In this document: positions 1-9,495 of the stretch, piece after piece
Layout of the letters: each line of letters opens with the position of its first letter
Numbering within the stretch: position 1 is the stretch's first letter
Source: an uncultured Oscillospiraceae bacterium
GTDB taxonomy: Bacteria > Bacillota > Clostridia > Oscillospirales > Ruminococcaceae
NCBI GenBank assembly: GCA_934481355.1
Contig: CAKSPH010000013.1
Coordinates: forward strand, 1-61,263
Direction of reading: 5' to 3'
Length of the DNA: 61,263 nt
The notes under the pieces: generated by a model
Seen by the model: the letters and a program-made list of their open reading frames with translations, nothing else
What the model was told of the DNA's origin: nothing
Database searches by the model: none
Position numbers and translations under genes: made by a program

Positions 1-1
1 C

Positions 2-205
2 GATGAGATCTATAACAAGCATAACCGCAGCTACTTTGAAGCGCTTGAAGTAAAAGCTGCGGAAATGGCTAAGAAGTATGATTGTCCCTTTGTGGATAAT
101 GAAATGCCTTATGGCAGAGTCCCGCAGGGACATCCGGTGATCGTGGATTATTTCTATCATGAGGAAATCCGAGGGACAGAAAATACCGGAAAAAGGAATC
201 GCTTC
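2..205 (+). pseudogene. C-terminal fragment of an unrecognised protein, cut by window edge
   Basis: An open frame enters from the left edge and encodes about 67 residues (containing EALEVKAAEMAKKYDCPF) before a stop. I do not recognise the family. Near its end the same DNA continues, in another frame, as an integrase-like sequence, so this is probably a fragment fused to other debris. It could also be the true C-terminus of a gene lying mostly outside the window. Confidence 0.3.
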
Positions 206-582
206 TAAGTATGTAAAAGCCCGTACAGAATATCTGACTCCGCATACTGTCCGAGAGATTCACAAAACATTGCGAAATGCTTTCAATCAGGCAGTCAAGT
301 GGGAATTGATGTGAGAAACCCTGTGGAGCACGCTACGCTGCCGAAGGAAGAATACAAGACCAGAGACATCTGGACAGCAGAAGTGCTCCAGAAGGCTCTG
401 GAGGCCTGTGACGATGATATTCTTCGTCTGGCTATCAACCTTACAATACTCTCCAGGTATCTGACTATTCAAAATTCAATATGAGTAGTTTTGATGAAGA
501 GGTAAAAAAGAAAACGCACGATGAATTATTTCCTATGGATTTGCAAAATGCATATAATCTTGGATCCCAATTAAGTCGATAA
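174..582 (+). pseudogene. Decayed tyrosine recombinase (integrase) remnant
   Basis: Three frames carry consecutive pieces that look like one phage-type tyrosine integrase. A first frame contains EYLTPHTVREIHKTLRNAFN and QAVKWELM, the helical core-binding (SAM-like) domain. After a -1 type frame change the sequence continues NPVEHATLPKEE and then LQKALEACDDDILRLAINL, the start of the catalytic domain. It then breaks into an unrelated tail; a short open stretch from the ATG at 481 (MSSFDEEVKKKTHDELF) may be the original C-terminal tail. The catalytic Arg, His-x-x-Arg and Tyr segments are missing, so the gene is dead by frameshift plus internal deletion. It marks the left border of the prophage remnant. 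Confidence 0.6.
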
Positions 583-612
583 ATTCCCATTTATCGAGCA
601 GTTTAACGCACT

Positions 613-645
613 AAAGGAGCAACCACCCCGGCTGCTCCTTTTTCA
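613..645 (+). terminator. Rho-independent terminator
   Basis: AAAGGAGCA pairs with TGCTCCTTT across an 11-base loop and is followed by a short T run. It ends whatever transcript came from the decayed left region. Confidence 0.55.
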
Positions 646-655
646 TATATCCCCC

Positions 656-676
656 GAGCCGCAAGGCTCTTTTTTT
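656..676 (+). terminator. Compact hairpin with GCAA tetraloop and T7 run
   Basis: GAGCC-GCAA-GGCTC followed by seven Ts, 26 bases before the tape measure start codon. The GNRA-type loop makes it a very stable small terminator. It implies that the tail genes downstream need their own promoter or antitermination. Confidence 0.6.
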
Positions 677-702
677 ATGCCATTTCAAGGAGGTGACGCA
701 GA

Positions 703-3165
703 ATGTCCGAAAATTTCGGCTTGAAAATCGGTCTTGAGGGCGAGCGTGAATTCAAGAAATCCCTCGCCGAAATCAATAATTCATTCAAGGTACTAGGCTC
801 CGAAATGAAGCTTGTGGACTCCCAGTTCGACAAGAACGACAAATCCACAGAAGCTCTAACCGCCCGCAGCGAGGTTCTGAACAAGGAAATTGACCAACAG
901 AAGCAGAAAATCGAAACGCTCCGTTCTGCCCTTGCCAATGCCGCAGAGTCATTTGGCGAGAACGACCGCCGCACCCAAAGCTGGCAGATACAGCTGAACA
1001 ACGCTCAGGCGGCTTTGAACGGCATGGAACGTGAACTGAACTCCAACAACACTGCCCTTGAAAAGGCTGACAAAGGCTTTGACGAAGCCGGAGATGAAGC
1101 CAAGGACTTCTCAAATTCCGTCAAGAAAGCCGCCGATACCAGCGAGGACGCTGATGGAAAGCTGAGCAAACTTGGAGATACCGCAAAGAAAATCGGCGCG
1201 GCTCTCGGGGCTGCTACGGCGGCTGTCGGGACTGCCTGCGTTGCCGCAGGAAAAAAGCTGTGGGACATGGCGAATGATGTCGGCTCGGCGGGCGACCAGA
1301 TAGACAAGACCTAGCAGAAAATCGGCATAAGCGCCGAAAGCTATCAGAAGTGGGGCTATGTGTTCGAGCGCTGCGGCGCTGACGTAAACAACCTCCAGAC
1401 GGGAATGAAAAAGCTGTCCACCGTCATTACGGACGCGGCGGGCGGCTCGGATTCCGCAGCCGAAAAGCTGTCCGCTGTCGGGCTATCTATAGAAGAATTG
1501 AACGGAAAATCCCAGGACGAACAGCTGAGCATGGTAATCACGGCTCTGCAAGGCATGGAAGCAGGCGCAGAGCGCACCGCCGCCGCAAACGACCTCCTCG
1601 GAAAATCCGCTGTGGATATGGCGGCGGTTCTGAACACAAGCGTAGAGGAAACCGAACGCCTGAAGCAGGAAGCCGAGGATTACGGCATGGTTATGAGCAA
1701 CGAGGCTGTTGCCGCCTCCGCCGCTTTCGAGGACAGCCTTACCAAGCTGTCGCACACGGCAAGCGGTCTTAAGAACCGCATGGTGGGAGAACTCCTGCCG
1801 GGAATAACGCAAATTACAGACGGACTTGCAGACCTACTCGCGGGCAACGAGCAAGCGGCGGACGAACTGAAAAGCGGCGTTACATCAGTTATCGACACTA
1901 TCCGAACGCTGATTCCGCAGTTTGCGGAACTCACAACTTCGATTGCGGGAGCGGTCCTCGAAAGTGCTCCCGGTATCATCAAGGCGCTTGCGGACGGACT
2001 TCTGTCGGCTATCTCCGAACTTACTCCGACCATCGCCAGAATTGTGACCGAGATTACTTCGGCTCTGGTGGGACTGCTGCCGCAGATAGTTTCGGCGGGA
2101 GCGGATATTCTGCTGTCGCTTATCAAGGGCATTGCGGACACGATTCCGCAGCTTGTTCCGCAGATAGTCGCTGTTGTCGTGGAGATAGTGAAAACGCTTG
2201 TGGACAATCTGCCGCTTATTTTGGACGCAGCTTTACAGCTTATAATGGGACTTGCACAGGGTATTCTTGACGCTCTGCCTGCACTCATTGAAGCGCTGCC
2301 GCAGATAATCACGGGAATCGTGGACTTCCTCATCGGTGCGATACCGCAGATAATCGAAGCGGGAATACAGCTTCTAACCTCGCTTGTTACCGCTCTGCCG
2401 GATATAATTGCGGCAATCGTGGAGGTAATTCCGCAGATAATTGACGGAATAATCAAGGCGGTGATTTCTGCAATTCCGCTTATCATCGAAGCAGGAATAA
2501 AGCTGCTTGTCGCGCTTGTGCAGAACCTGCCGACAATCATCACGACCATTGTTGCAGCAATACCGCTGATTATTTCAAGTGTTGTTAATGCAGTAATCGG
2601 TGCAATTCCGCAGCTTGTTGCGGCGGGCGTTCAGCTGTTTATTGCGCTGATTGAAAACCTCCCGACCATCATCGTGGAGATAGTCAAGGCGATTCCGCAA
2701 ATCATAAGCGGCATTATAGACGCATTCGGAAGCTACTTTGGCAAGATGGCGGAGGTCGGCGGCAACCTGCTGAAAGGCCTGTGGCAGGGTATTTCTGATG
2801 CGGGCGCGTGGCTTTGGAATCAGATAAGCGGATTTTTCGGCGGCATTGTGGACGGAATCAAGGACTTCTTCGGAATACATTCTCCGTCAAAACTGTTCGC
2901 GAACCTCGGCGGCTTTATGGCAGAGGGACTTGGCGAGGGCTTCAGCGATGAGATGAAAGACGTTTCAAAGAGTATGCAGAACGCTATCCCGTCAGATTTT
3001 GACCTCGATATGAACGGCACGGTTTCGGGCTTAAACGGAGTGCAGACACAGGCGTTTGACATTACGATTCCGCTTAGCATTGACGGTGTACCCCTCACAA
3101 AGGTCATTTCAAGAATACAGTGGAATCAGAACAAGGTGACGGTAAGAAATGCGGGGGCGGTGTGA
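703..3165 (+). pseudogene. Phage tail tape measure protein, interrupted by in-frame TAG
   Basis: This protein would set tail length and line the tail tube of a siphovirus. The frame is continuous for about 820 residues except for one TAG at 1312-1314; the residues on both sides (GDQIDKT, then QKIGISAESYQKWGYVFERC) join naturally as one domain. The N-terminal 200 residues are coiled-coil-rich (SFKVLGSEMKL, KEIDQQKQKIETL). The centre carries a hydrophobic array of repeats of the type LPQIIxxIVxxIPQII, typical of Clostridia tape measure proteins. The C-terminus has a GIHSPSKLFANLGGFMAEGL motif common in these proteins. A good ribosome binding site (AAGGAGGTGA) precedes the start. The pieces before and after the stop are 203 and at least 601 residues. 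Nonsense mutation is the simplest reading; amber read-through is the alternative. Confidence 0.8.
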
Positions 3166-4940
3166 TGGTTGAGATAATCGTGACCGAAAACGGAAATGTA
3201 CGTGGTGTGTTCTCACGGGTAATTTCCGCATCGCTGACCGACAGCCTTAACGGAGAATGCACCTTTCAGTTTTCTGTGATTTCATCGATGGCTTCGGAGA
3301 TATTCACGGGACTTGAGGTACAGCTGAAAAGCGACACGCTGAACTACCTTTTCAATGTTGTGAAAGTGTCGAAATCGCTCTCCGGCGGCATTGCAATTTG
3401 CACCGTTGAGTGCGAACACAAGTCCTACGAACTTAACAACGATGAATACAAGCTGAATGAATTTGACTTCGAGGGCGCTCCGAGTGAGTGCCTTATTTCT
3501 TTGCTGCAAGGAACCTCGCTGACCGCGGGAATCTGCGACCCGGCCGTTCCGATAAAGCTGAAAATCAACCGAGAATGTACTCGCAGGGCGGCCCTTATGC
3601 AACTAATTGCGCTCTGCGGAGGAGAAATTGAGTACAACGGAAATGAGATAAATATCCGTTCTCACAGAGGTTCGCAGGACTATATCAGCATTATGGACGG
3701 AAGAAATGTGTCCGACCTTACCATGGAAACCGACAGCCGTTCCGGCACTACAAACTACGGTCTGACGCTGTATAAGAATGTCAATTTCTCGGTCGGCGAC
3801 AATGTGCAGATAGTGTTCCACCCGTTCAATCTCAATGTGAACACCCGTATAATCGCCATGAGTTTCAACCCGTACAACCGCCGTGAAATTTCAATCGATG
3901 TCGGAGATTATCGTCCGAGCATTTCGGACAATTTCTATCAGATGGAGCAGAAAACGAACGAGATACGCAAAGACGTTGGCGAATCCACAGCGGAACTGAA
4001 AACCGCGACAAACAGCACGGATATTTCAGTTACGGAGAAGTCACAAAGGCTGTTCCGCATTACTTACAATGCGATTCAAGCAACATACGCAGCGTTCTGC
4101 TCGACCGTGAAATTTGTGATTTCAGCCGCAGGAACTCTCGCGTTTATTCTGAAAAAGAACGAAAACGAGGTCATGCGGTATGAGGAGTATTTCAGCGAGG
4201 GTCCACACACCAAGACTTATACCTATCCGTTCACATCGGAGGTCGGTCAGAACACTATGTCGCTGAGCGTGGTTTCGTCCGATGGCGCAGAGGGTAAATT
4301 CCCGAAAATGCAGACCTGGGGCTATGTAATGGGCGCTTATCTTGCAGGAGATACGCCCTGGGACGGCTACATTGAGGTGCGCGAGGACGAGGTACATTTT
4401 GCTATGCGCCGAACCGTCAGAAAGGCGCTTGTTCGCACTTCGGATACTCTCTTATTTGAGATACTTAAATCGCACAAATTCAAATTTGGCGAACCTATGC
4501 CCGTTTTCATTAAACGTGAGAGGGAAAGAAAAACGCTTGAGCCCACCATCAGAGCGGTATTCCCCGACGCATGGAGCCCGAAAATAATCACCCCGCCGCC
4601 AATCACCGTGGTGAACGTATCGAACAGAAAGCTGTATCTTGAACTGCGAAATCCCGTCAAGGCAGAGCGCATTGAAACAACGGCATTCACAATGATAGTC
4701 ACCACCGAAAAGGAAACTGTACGCTTGCAGCCGATTTCTGCTGATTTCGGTATCGGCGATTTCGGCAGTACGATTTGGCTTGCGTTCGGAAGTCCCGTGA
4801 TGAAAGACAGTGTTCAGAGCATTACTCTGCTGTATGACGGAGATGTCGGAAATCTTATTGATGTTCTGAACAATGTTCCGTGCAACAGTTTTCAGACATC
4901 GTTTATTTACACACCGTATGAGGAGGAACAGAATGATTAA
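3165..4940 (+). CDS. Phage tail protein, Tal/tail-endopeptidase-like
   Basis: A 591-residue structural tail protein that starts with the ATG overlapping the tape measure stop (TGATG), so the two are translationally coupled. The first 270 residues resemble the siphoviral Tal/prophage tail endopeptidase fold: an opening beta-rich EIIVTENGNVRGVF segment and a KSYELNNDEY stretch. The remainder is beta-rich and of unknown role. Position directly after the tape measure supports a baseplate hub. No separate Dit gene is visible between the two. Family assignment rests on position and partial resemblance, not on a catalytic motif. Confidence 0.7.
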   Translation: MVEIIVTENGNVRGVFSRVISASLTDSLNGECTFQFSVISSMASEIFTGLEVQLKSDTLNYLFNVVKVSKSLSGGIAICTVECEHKSYELNNDEYKLNEFDFEGAPSECLISLLQGTSLTAGICDPAVPIKLKINRECTRRAALMQLIALCGGEIEYNGNEINIRSHRGSQDYISIMDGRNVSDLTMETDSRSGTTNYGLTLYKNVNFSVGDNVQIVFHPFNLNVNTRIIAMSFNPYNRREISIDVGDYRPSISDNFYQMEQKTNEIRKDVGESTAELKTATNSTDISVTEKSQRLFRITYNAIQATYAAFCSTVKFVISAAGTLAFILKKNENEVMRYEEYFSEGPHTKTYTYPFTSEVGQNTMSLSVVSSDGAEGKFPKMQTWGYVMGAYLAGDTPWDGYIEVREDEVHFAMRRTVRKALVRTSDTLLFEILKSHKFKFGEPMPVFIKRERERKTLEPTIRAVFPDAWSPKIITPPPITVVNVSNRKLYLELRNPVKAERIETTAFTMIVTTEKETVRLQPISADFGIGDFGSTIWLAFGSPVMKDSVQSITLLYDGDVGNLIDVLNNVPCNSFQTSFIYTPYEEEQND

Positions 4941-6657
4941 AGGTAAAGCGACCATTCAGCTTTTTGATGAGAAATCCGGAGAAGTGGTTAAGGAGCTTCA
5001 TGAAGAAAACATGATTACGAATGCCGTTGACACGATCCTCAACCCGCCGGATTACATTGAAATCGGCATGGATTCCGACAACGACCGTAGCTTTAATATG
5101 CTGCGTGATTTTGCAGGAAACATTGCCGATACTGCTTTCCGTGGGGTTATAGTCTGCCGTGACAAAATCCCCGAGGACGGCAACAATATGATACTTCCGT
5201 GGACGAATGAGGAGATAGGTCACGCAGGAATCGCCAACACGAACACGGACACAAGTATCGGTACTTACAACGCCAACGAAAGCGGCCGCATTGAGAACGG
5301 CAAGGGCTACCGCCATGTGTGGGATTTCGCTTCGGACAAGGCGAATGGAGAGATAAGTTGTATCTGCCTTACAACCAAGGACGGCGGCACAAACGGAATG
5401 CACCATTCCTACTGGAATCTGTCATGCGGAGGAACTGACCTTAACAGCAGTTCTCTGGATTCGTTCAGGCAGACATATCACACTATTGTCGGGCGGTATA
5501 TTCCGGATTCGCAGTTCAATTGCGGAGTTTTCAAGTGGTTTTACATGGGCAGACTGACGAATGGAAATGTGCGGCTCCTCGGAAAGCATATCCATGACGG
5601 GTGTATTTACGAGGTCGTTATGTTCGACCCCATGTCCATAAGCGTAAGCGCGGAAAAGCCGTTCTGCGGCATTATAAGCGTGCAGAAAGTCATAGAGCTG
5701 TTTCCGGCGGCGGAGCGTGTTCCGGATTCCATGTACGACAACAGCTATCATCACGGAAGTTATTTTTATGACTGTAACACTACAAATGCGGACTATGTAC
5801 CGCAGGAGGAAAAGGAAAAGCTGCGGCAGGACTGGGAGGACGACCCGCAGTGGCTTGCGTATTTTCCGTATGTTATCGGCGATAAGATACATATCGTTGC
5901 GACCTCACGCTGTCATATCCATCATTATATTTTCAGTCTGTCCGACTACTCGCAGGTTTCGAAGAAAACCATCGAAACCGACACGTTGCTCCAAATGTAC
6001 GGCGTGGGCTTTAAGTATGAGAGAATCAGCAATTCTTCATCGCAGTACAGATGGTTTTACGGCGCGGGTGTGAACGGCGATTACTGCAATGCTCTAAGCG
6101 CCTTTGAGTGGGACGATAAGTATTTCGTCATTACTAAATATCCGCTGATAGACGGCAAAGAAGCGACCGGAACAAACAACTTCGGGCAGCTGCGTGTGTT
6201 TACAAAGGACGGCAAATCCACGGGCAAGACATGGCAGTATGTCGCTGACGGAACGCTCTCTAATATGACAGCGGCGAGCTTCTGGGGATTTTATGTTGAC
6301 GAAAAAACGAACACTCCGCTTGTGATTTGCGATAGCTGCAACATTTCCTATTCGCTGCTTGCCCTTGAGATAATCAAAAGCGGCGAGGATTACGGAAGAT
6401 ACAGAATGCGGTTCTCTGCTCCGACTTATGGAAACAGTTATTTGTATTCGTATGCGAATATCATCAAAACGGACGGACTGAACCTACCGCTGTATATTCT
6501 GCCGTACTATCCGCATTCAACCGGTAGTCAGCATTTCTTCGGTTTTGCGCTTGGGATATGCAAGCTGTGTCTTACCACAATAAACAACCTGTCTGAGCCG
6601 GTGCGAAAGCTGGACGGGCAGGTCATGAAAATAACTTACGATATCGTTGACGAATGA
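4933..6657 (+). CDS. Probable phage tail fibre / receptor-binding protein
   Basis: A 574-residue protein with a strong ribosome binding site (GAGGAGGAACAG) and an 8-base overlap with the upstream tail gene. The N-terminus (MIKGKATIQLFDEKSGEVV, then EENMITNAVDTIL) looks like the conserved attachment module of tail-tip proteins in Clostridia phages. The rest is aromatic- and glycine-rich beta sequence with no recognised enzyme motif. Position between the Tal-like gene and the holin is where siphophages keep host-recognition proteins. The function is inferred from context. Confidence 0.6.
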   Translation: MIKGKATIQLFDEKSGEVVKELHEENMITNAVDTILNPPDYIEIGMDSDNDRSFNMLRDFAGNIADTAFRGVIVCRDKIPEDGNNMILPWTNEEIGHAGIANTNTDTSIGTYNANESGRIENGKGYRHVWDFASDKANGEISCICLTTKDGGTNGMHHSYWNLSCGGTDLNSSSLDSFRQTYHTIVGRYIPDSQFNCGVFKWFYMGRLTNGNVRLLGKHIHDGCIYEVVMFDPMSISVSAEKPFCGIISVQKVIELFPAAERVPDSMYDNSYHHGSYFYDCNTTNADYVPQEEKEKLRQDWEDDPQWLAYFPYVIGDKIHIVATSRCHIHHYIFSLSDYSQVSKKTIETDTLLQMYGVGFKYERISNSSSQYRWFYGAGVNGDYCNALSAFEWDDKYFVITKYPLIDGKEATGTNNFGQLRVFTKDGKSTGKTWQYVADGTLSNMTAASFWGFYVDEKTNTPLVICDSCNISYSLLALEIIKSGEDYGRYRMRFSAPTYGNSYLYSYANIIKTDGLNLPLYILPYYPHSTGSQHFFGFALGICKLCLTTINNLSEPVRKLDGQVMKITYDIVDE

Positions 6658-6671
6658 TTGGAGGGTTTATT

Positions 6672-7094
6672 ATGAGAGAATTCTGGAACACAATTCAGCT
6701 TATTTTTACGGCAGTCGGCGGGTGGCTCGGCTGGTTTCTCGGAGGGAGTGACGGTTTGCTTTTTGCGCTTATTGCCTTTGTGGTTATCGACTACATAACC
6801 GGAGTGATGTGCGCTATTTCGGACAAGAAGCTGTCAAGCGCAGTCGGATTCAAGGGAATATGCAGAAAGGTGCTTATTTTCGCTCTGGTCGGCGGCGGGC
6901 ATATTCTCGACACTCGGGTTATTGGCGCCGGTTCTGTTCTGCGCACTGCGGTGATATTCTTCTATCTGTCGAACGAGGGTATTTCACTGCTTGAGAACGC
7001 CGCCCACCTGGGTCTGCCTGTTCCGAAGAAACTGAAAGATGTACTGGAGCAGCTGCATAAGCGTTCGGAAAAGGAGGACGATGATGAAGATTAA
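6672..7094 (+). CDS. Phage holin (toxin secretion/phage lysis holin family)
   Basis: A 140-residue small membrane protein with hydrophobic segments at about 10-45 (FTAVGGWLGWFLGG, LLFALIAFVVIDYITGVM), 65-80 and 85-105, and a very acidic/basic tail ending EKEDDDED. The VIDYITGVM segment is characteristic of phage_holin_4-type lysis holins. It would open the membrane so that the lysin encoded next can reach the wall. The start is set by GGAGGG 7 bases upstream; it begins just after the tail fibre stop. Confidence 0.85.
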   Translation: MREFWNTIQLIFTAVGGWLGWFLGGSDGLLFALIAFVVIDYITGVMCAISDKKLSSAVGFKGICRKVLIFALVGGGHILDTRVIGAGSVLRTAVIFFYLSNEGISLLENAAHLGLPVPKKLKDVLEQLHKRSEKEDDDED

Positions 7095-7953
7095 AGGTGT
7101 TGATTTAAGCTATTGCCAGGAGGGCATCAGCTTTCCTGCGCTGAAACAGGCAGGCGTGAAGTTCGCGATTATCCGTGCAGGCTTTTCCACGAAGAAAGAT
7201 GTGACTATGGATAAGTTCGTGGCGGACTGCAAGAAATACGGCGTAGATTACGGTTTTTACTGGTACAGCTATGCAATGAGCGTTGAACAGGCAGAAACTG
7301 AAGCCGAGAAATGTATTTCTGTGATTAAGGGACTATCCCCGACATATCCCGTATTCTTCGACATGGAGGAGAAAAAGCAGATCAGCGGTCTGAATACGGA
7401 CACACGCACAAAGATGGCGATTGCTTTCTGTAAAAAGATAAGGCAGGCGGGATTCAAGCCCGGCATTTACGCAAATCCGTCTTTTATGGAGAACTATTAC
7501 GACAAGAGCAGGATTGTCGGCAAGTACGACATATGGCTTGCTCACTGGACTAAAAGTCCTGACTGCCCGTCAAAGTACAACTACGGTCAGACTATGTGGC
7601 AGTGGGGACTTGACAGAATAGGCGGTTATGATGTAGACGGCGATATCTGCTTTACCGATTACGGGAAGGAAAAGCCTGTCGAGAAAACCATAGATCAGCT
7701 TGCTGACGAGGTTCTTGCGGGTAAGTGGGATAACGGTACAGAGCGTGAAAGACTGCTCACCGCCGCCGGATATGACTACAATGCGGTTCAGAAAAGGGTG
7801 AACGAAAAGCTCTATAAGAAAACCGTTGACGAGATTGCGGTTGAGGTTATTGCGGGTCTGTGGGGGAATGGTTCGGCGAGAAAAGAAAAGTTGACGGAAG
7901 CAGGGTATGATTACTCGGAGGTGCAGAAACGTGTAAATGAAATGCTCGGATAA
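7084..7953 (+). CDS. GH25 endolysin with two CW_7 wall-binding repeats
   Basis: A 289-residue phage lysozyme (N-acetylmuramidase). The GH25 catalytic domain spans about 1-195: KGVDLSYCQ holds the N-terminal active-site Asp and YPVFFDMEE carries the DxE catalytic pair. Two tandem Cpl-7-type (CW_7) repeats follow: TIDQLADEVLAGKWDNG and TVDEIAVEVIAGLWGNG, each ending DYxxVQKRVNE. It overlaps the holin end by 11 bases. Two ATGs occur in a row; the second is chosen because AAAGGAGG is then 6-7 bases upstream. It looks intact, unlike the rest of the prophage. Confidence 0.92.
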   Translation: MKIKGVDLSYCQEGISFPALKQAGVKFAIIRAGFSTKKDVTMDKFVADCKKYGVDYGFYWYSYAMSVEQAETEAEKCISVIKGLSPTYPVFFDMEEKKQISGLNTDTRTKMAIAFCKKIRQAGFKPGIYANPSFMENYYDKSRIVGKYDIWLAHWTKSPDCPSKYNYGQTMWQWGLDRIGGYDVDGDICFTDYGKEKPVEKTIDQLADEVLAGKWDNGTERERLLTAAGYDYNAVQKRVNEKLYKKTVDEIAVEVIAGLWGNGSARKEKLTEAGYDYSEVQKRVNEMLG

Positions 7954-7973
7954 AACTTTATAACTACAGCAGT

Positions 7974-8014
7974 AATGCCCACCTTGGATTTATTTCCTTG
8001 GTGGGCATTTTGAC
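7974..8014 (+). terminator. Terminator after lysin
   Basis: AATGCCCACC pairs with GGTGGGCATT around a 16-base loop and is followed by TTT. It closes the tail/lysis operon. Confidence 0.75.
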
Positions 8015-8052
8015 TAAGATAAAAAATTGACAAAATGTGTTGGGAAAATGTC

Positions 8053-8081
8053 AAGACAAAGTTTTTTTAATGTGATATAAT
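8053..8081 (+). promoter_or_regulatory. Sigma-A promoter of the AraC-like cassette
   Basis: AAGACA, 17 bases, TATAAT. It lies directly after the lysin terminator, so the cassette is an independent transcription unit. Confidence 0.6.
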
Positions 8082-8111
8082 GTAATCACAAAAACAAAGG
8101 AGGTTTTGCAT

Positions 8112-8873
8112 ATGGCAGGCAGAAATATGTTGAATGTGGCTTTGGATTATATTGATGAGCACATTGAATGGAAACCCAATGAGATAATTTGGGGGTTAAG
8201 TAAGCAAACGGGGTTTAACTCAAAGTTTTATAAGAATTGCTTTGATGCAGTTCTAGATGAAAGCCTTTTCCTCTATATTAAAATGAGAAAGATCTTCTTC
8301 ATCTGTAAAAGAATAAAGGAGAACCCCACATATCCATTAAGCCACCTTGCTCTTGATTTTGGCTATAGTGCAGAGTCTGCTATGAGCAGAGATTTTCGTA
8401 ATATAGTAGATTTTGCTCCCAAACAAGTACTCAAGGAAGATAAGTCTATGCCTGATAACAGGATGAACGTGTCGGTTAGCAGGATAGAAACAGCATTGAA
8501 AAAGGAGGAAACAATTTTGAATAAAGAGGCATTGCGAGAAGAATTTCTTGAAATCCCATATGATTTCATAGAAATGCATAATGACTTCGGCTTTTCAATG
8601 GATACTTGCAATGTGATAGCAGATCTTGCTGAAAGGTTGGGGATTCCGCCATACCAATTCGCAAATAGTTGTTTTGATCAGATGGTTAGCTTCCAAAGTG
8701 ACAGTTATTATGTTCGACCAGAAATCGAAAAATGCATTGATCTTGAGCTTTCATCTGAGAAAGAACTGAAAGATATCTGTGATTTCTTTGATTGTAAGTA
8801 TTTTGAGGTCGATAGTAGAATGGTTGATTTCTATCGCAAAAGAATTGCAAAGGAGTTGTGCGAAAATGAGTGA
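8112..8873 (+). CDS. AraC-like helix-turn-helix protein, prophage cargo
   Basis: A 253-residue protein. The first 110 residues match an AraC/XylS double helix-turn-helix: LNVALDYIDEHIEW, FNSKFYKNCFDAVLDESL, then LSHLALDFGYSAESAMSRDF and the usual closing phrase with P in FAPKQVL. The C-terminal 130 residues contain an Asp/Glu-rich helical region I do not recognise. The DNA-binding domain is N-terminal rather than C-terminal, which is unusual for AraC proteins. Strong ribosome binding site (AAAGGAGGTTTTGC). The gene is clearly more AT-rich than the tail genes, consistent with separate acquisition. It sits between lysis and early modules, a usual cargo position. It is coupled to the next gene by overlap. 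Confidence 0.7.
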   Translation: MAGRNMLNVALDYIDEHIEWKPNEIIWGLSKQTGFNSKFYKNCFDAVLDESLFLYIKMRKIFFICKRIKENPTYPLSHLALDFGYSAESAMSRDFRNIVDFAPKQVLKEDKSMPDNRMNVSVSRIETALKKEETILNKEALREEFLEIPYDFIEMHNDFGFSMDTCNVIADLAERLGIPPYQFANSCFDQMVSFQSDSYYVRPEIEKCIDLELSSEKELKDICDFFDCKYFEVDSRMVDFYRKRIAKELCENE

Positions 8874-9171
8874 TAAACTACTACCAAGTAAACATAAAGG
8901 AATGGAGCTTTGCGGTGGATATTGTTGCCATGGTATGGGATATGATTTTGAGTATCGTACTGAGGCTGGTAATGAAACCGTAATTATCACCGCTGCAATT
9001 CGTATTAACGCCAAGACGAAAAGTGGAAAGAAAATTCTGAATGTTATGGCTGAAAAACAAACATCCCCAATTAAAACCACAATACAGAGGATTGAAAGAG
9101 AACACAAAATAGATGTTCGTGAAGGAAAAGGCGTACCACTGTACTCATCCTTTGGACAGTTGTTCGATTAA
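8866..9171 (+). CDS. Small Cys-rich protein of unknown function, partner of the AraC-like gene
   Basis: A 101-residue protein that begins inside the end of the AraC-like gene (8-base overlap) with AAAGGAG upstream. The N-terminal segment MELCGGYCCHGMGYD has three Cys and a His that could bind metal. The middle (RINAKTKSGKKILNVMAE) is basic and might contact nucleic acid. No family is recognised. Coupling suggests a two-component cargo unit. An in-frame longer version starting at 8779 would lie mostly inside the upstream gene and has no ribosome binding site. Confidence 0.6.
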   Translation: MSDKLLPSKHKGMELCGGYCCHGMGYDFEYRTEAGNETVIITAAIRINAKTKSGKKILNVMAEKQTSPIKTTIQRIEREHKIDVREGKGVPLYSSFGQLFD

Positions 9172-9192
9172 AAGATTCATATACTTACTAAA

Positions 9193-9228
9193 CCCGTCGA
9201 GTTTTTATCGGCGGGATTTTTTATTTTT
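9193..9228 (+). terminator. Terminator of the AraC-like cassette
   Basis: CCCGTCGA pairs with TCGGCGGG (one G-T pair) across a 7-base loop, followed by a T-rich run. Confidence 0.75.
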
Positions 9229-9238
9229 CTGTCCAATC

Positions 9239-9290
9239 TCTCTCCTTGCCGAGGCTATAAGGCAGAGGGAAACAAAATCCCTCGGAAAGA
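9239..9290 (+). ncRNA. Candidate structured leader RNA, copy 1 of a repeated hairpin
   Basis: TGCC-gaggctataa-GGCA forms a hairpin whose loop is nearly identical to one at 13704-13713. The outer stem can extend TCTCCT against GAGGGA with one mismatch. The same GAGGGA (9265-9270) can instead pair perfectly with TCCCTC (9278-9283), and CCGAGG (9249-9254) with CCTCGG (9280-9285). Two exclusive folds just ahead of a ribosome binding site are riboswitch-like. It leads the early operon. Confidence 0.4.
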
Positions 9291-9300
9291 GGTGAAATGA

Positions 9301-9495
9301 ATGGAACACAATCTGAAAATAAGTGTTTCAAGAAAGCCGATGAGAAACGATATCGCAGCTCTGCACACCATATCGTTAAGAGAACGCGTACTTAGTTTCC
9401 TGTTCGGCAGAAAACAGAAGATTACCATTATCGTGCCGGGTGATTCGGTGAAAGAGCTGGCAATCTGCAACATTAAGGAAGGGGGAACAGCATGA
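9301..9495 (+). CDS. Small phage early protein, unknown function
   Basis: A 64-residue basic protein (MEHNLKISVSRKPMRNDI) with AAAGAGGTGA 5-6 bases before the start. It is the first gene of the early operon and overlaps the next gene by 4 bases (ATGA). It looks like the small hypothetical proteins that precede DUF2800/DUF2815 genes in Clostridia prophages. No function can be given. Confidence 0.6.
   Translation: MEHNLKISVSRKPMRNDIAALHTISLRERVLSFLFGRKQKITIIVPGDSVKELAICNIKEGGTA

Noticed and set aside
1680..2549. Long - strand frame of 289 residues opposite the tape measure
   Set aside because: It is a mirror of the repetitive hydrophobic coding region, lacks a ribosome binding site, and its sequence is low complexity.
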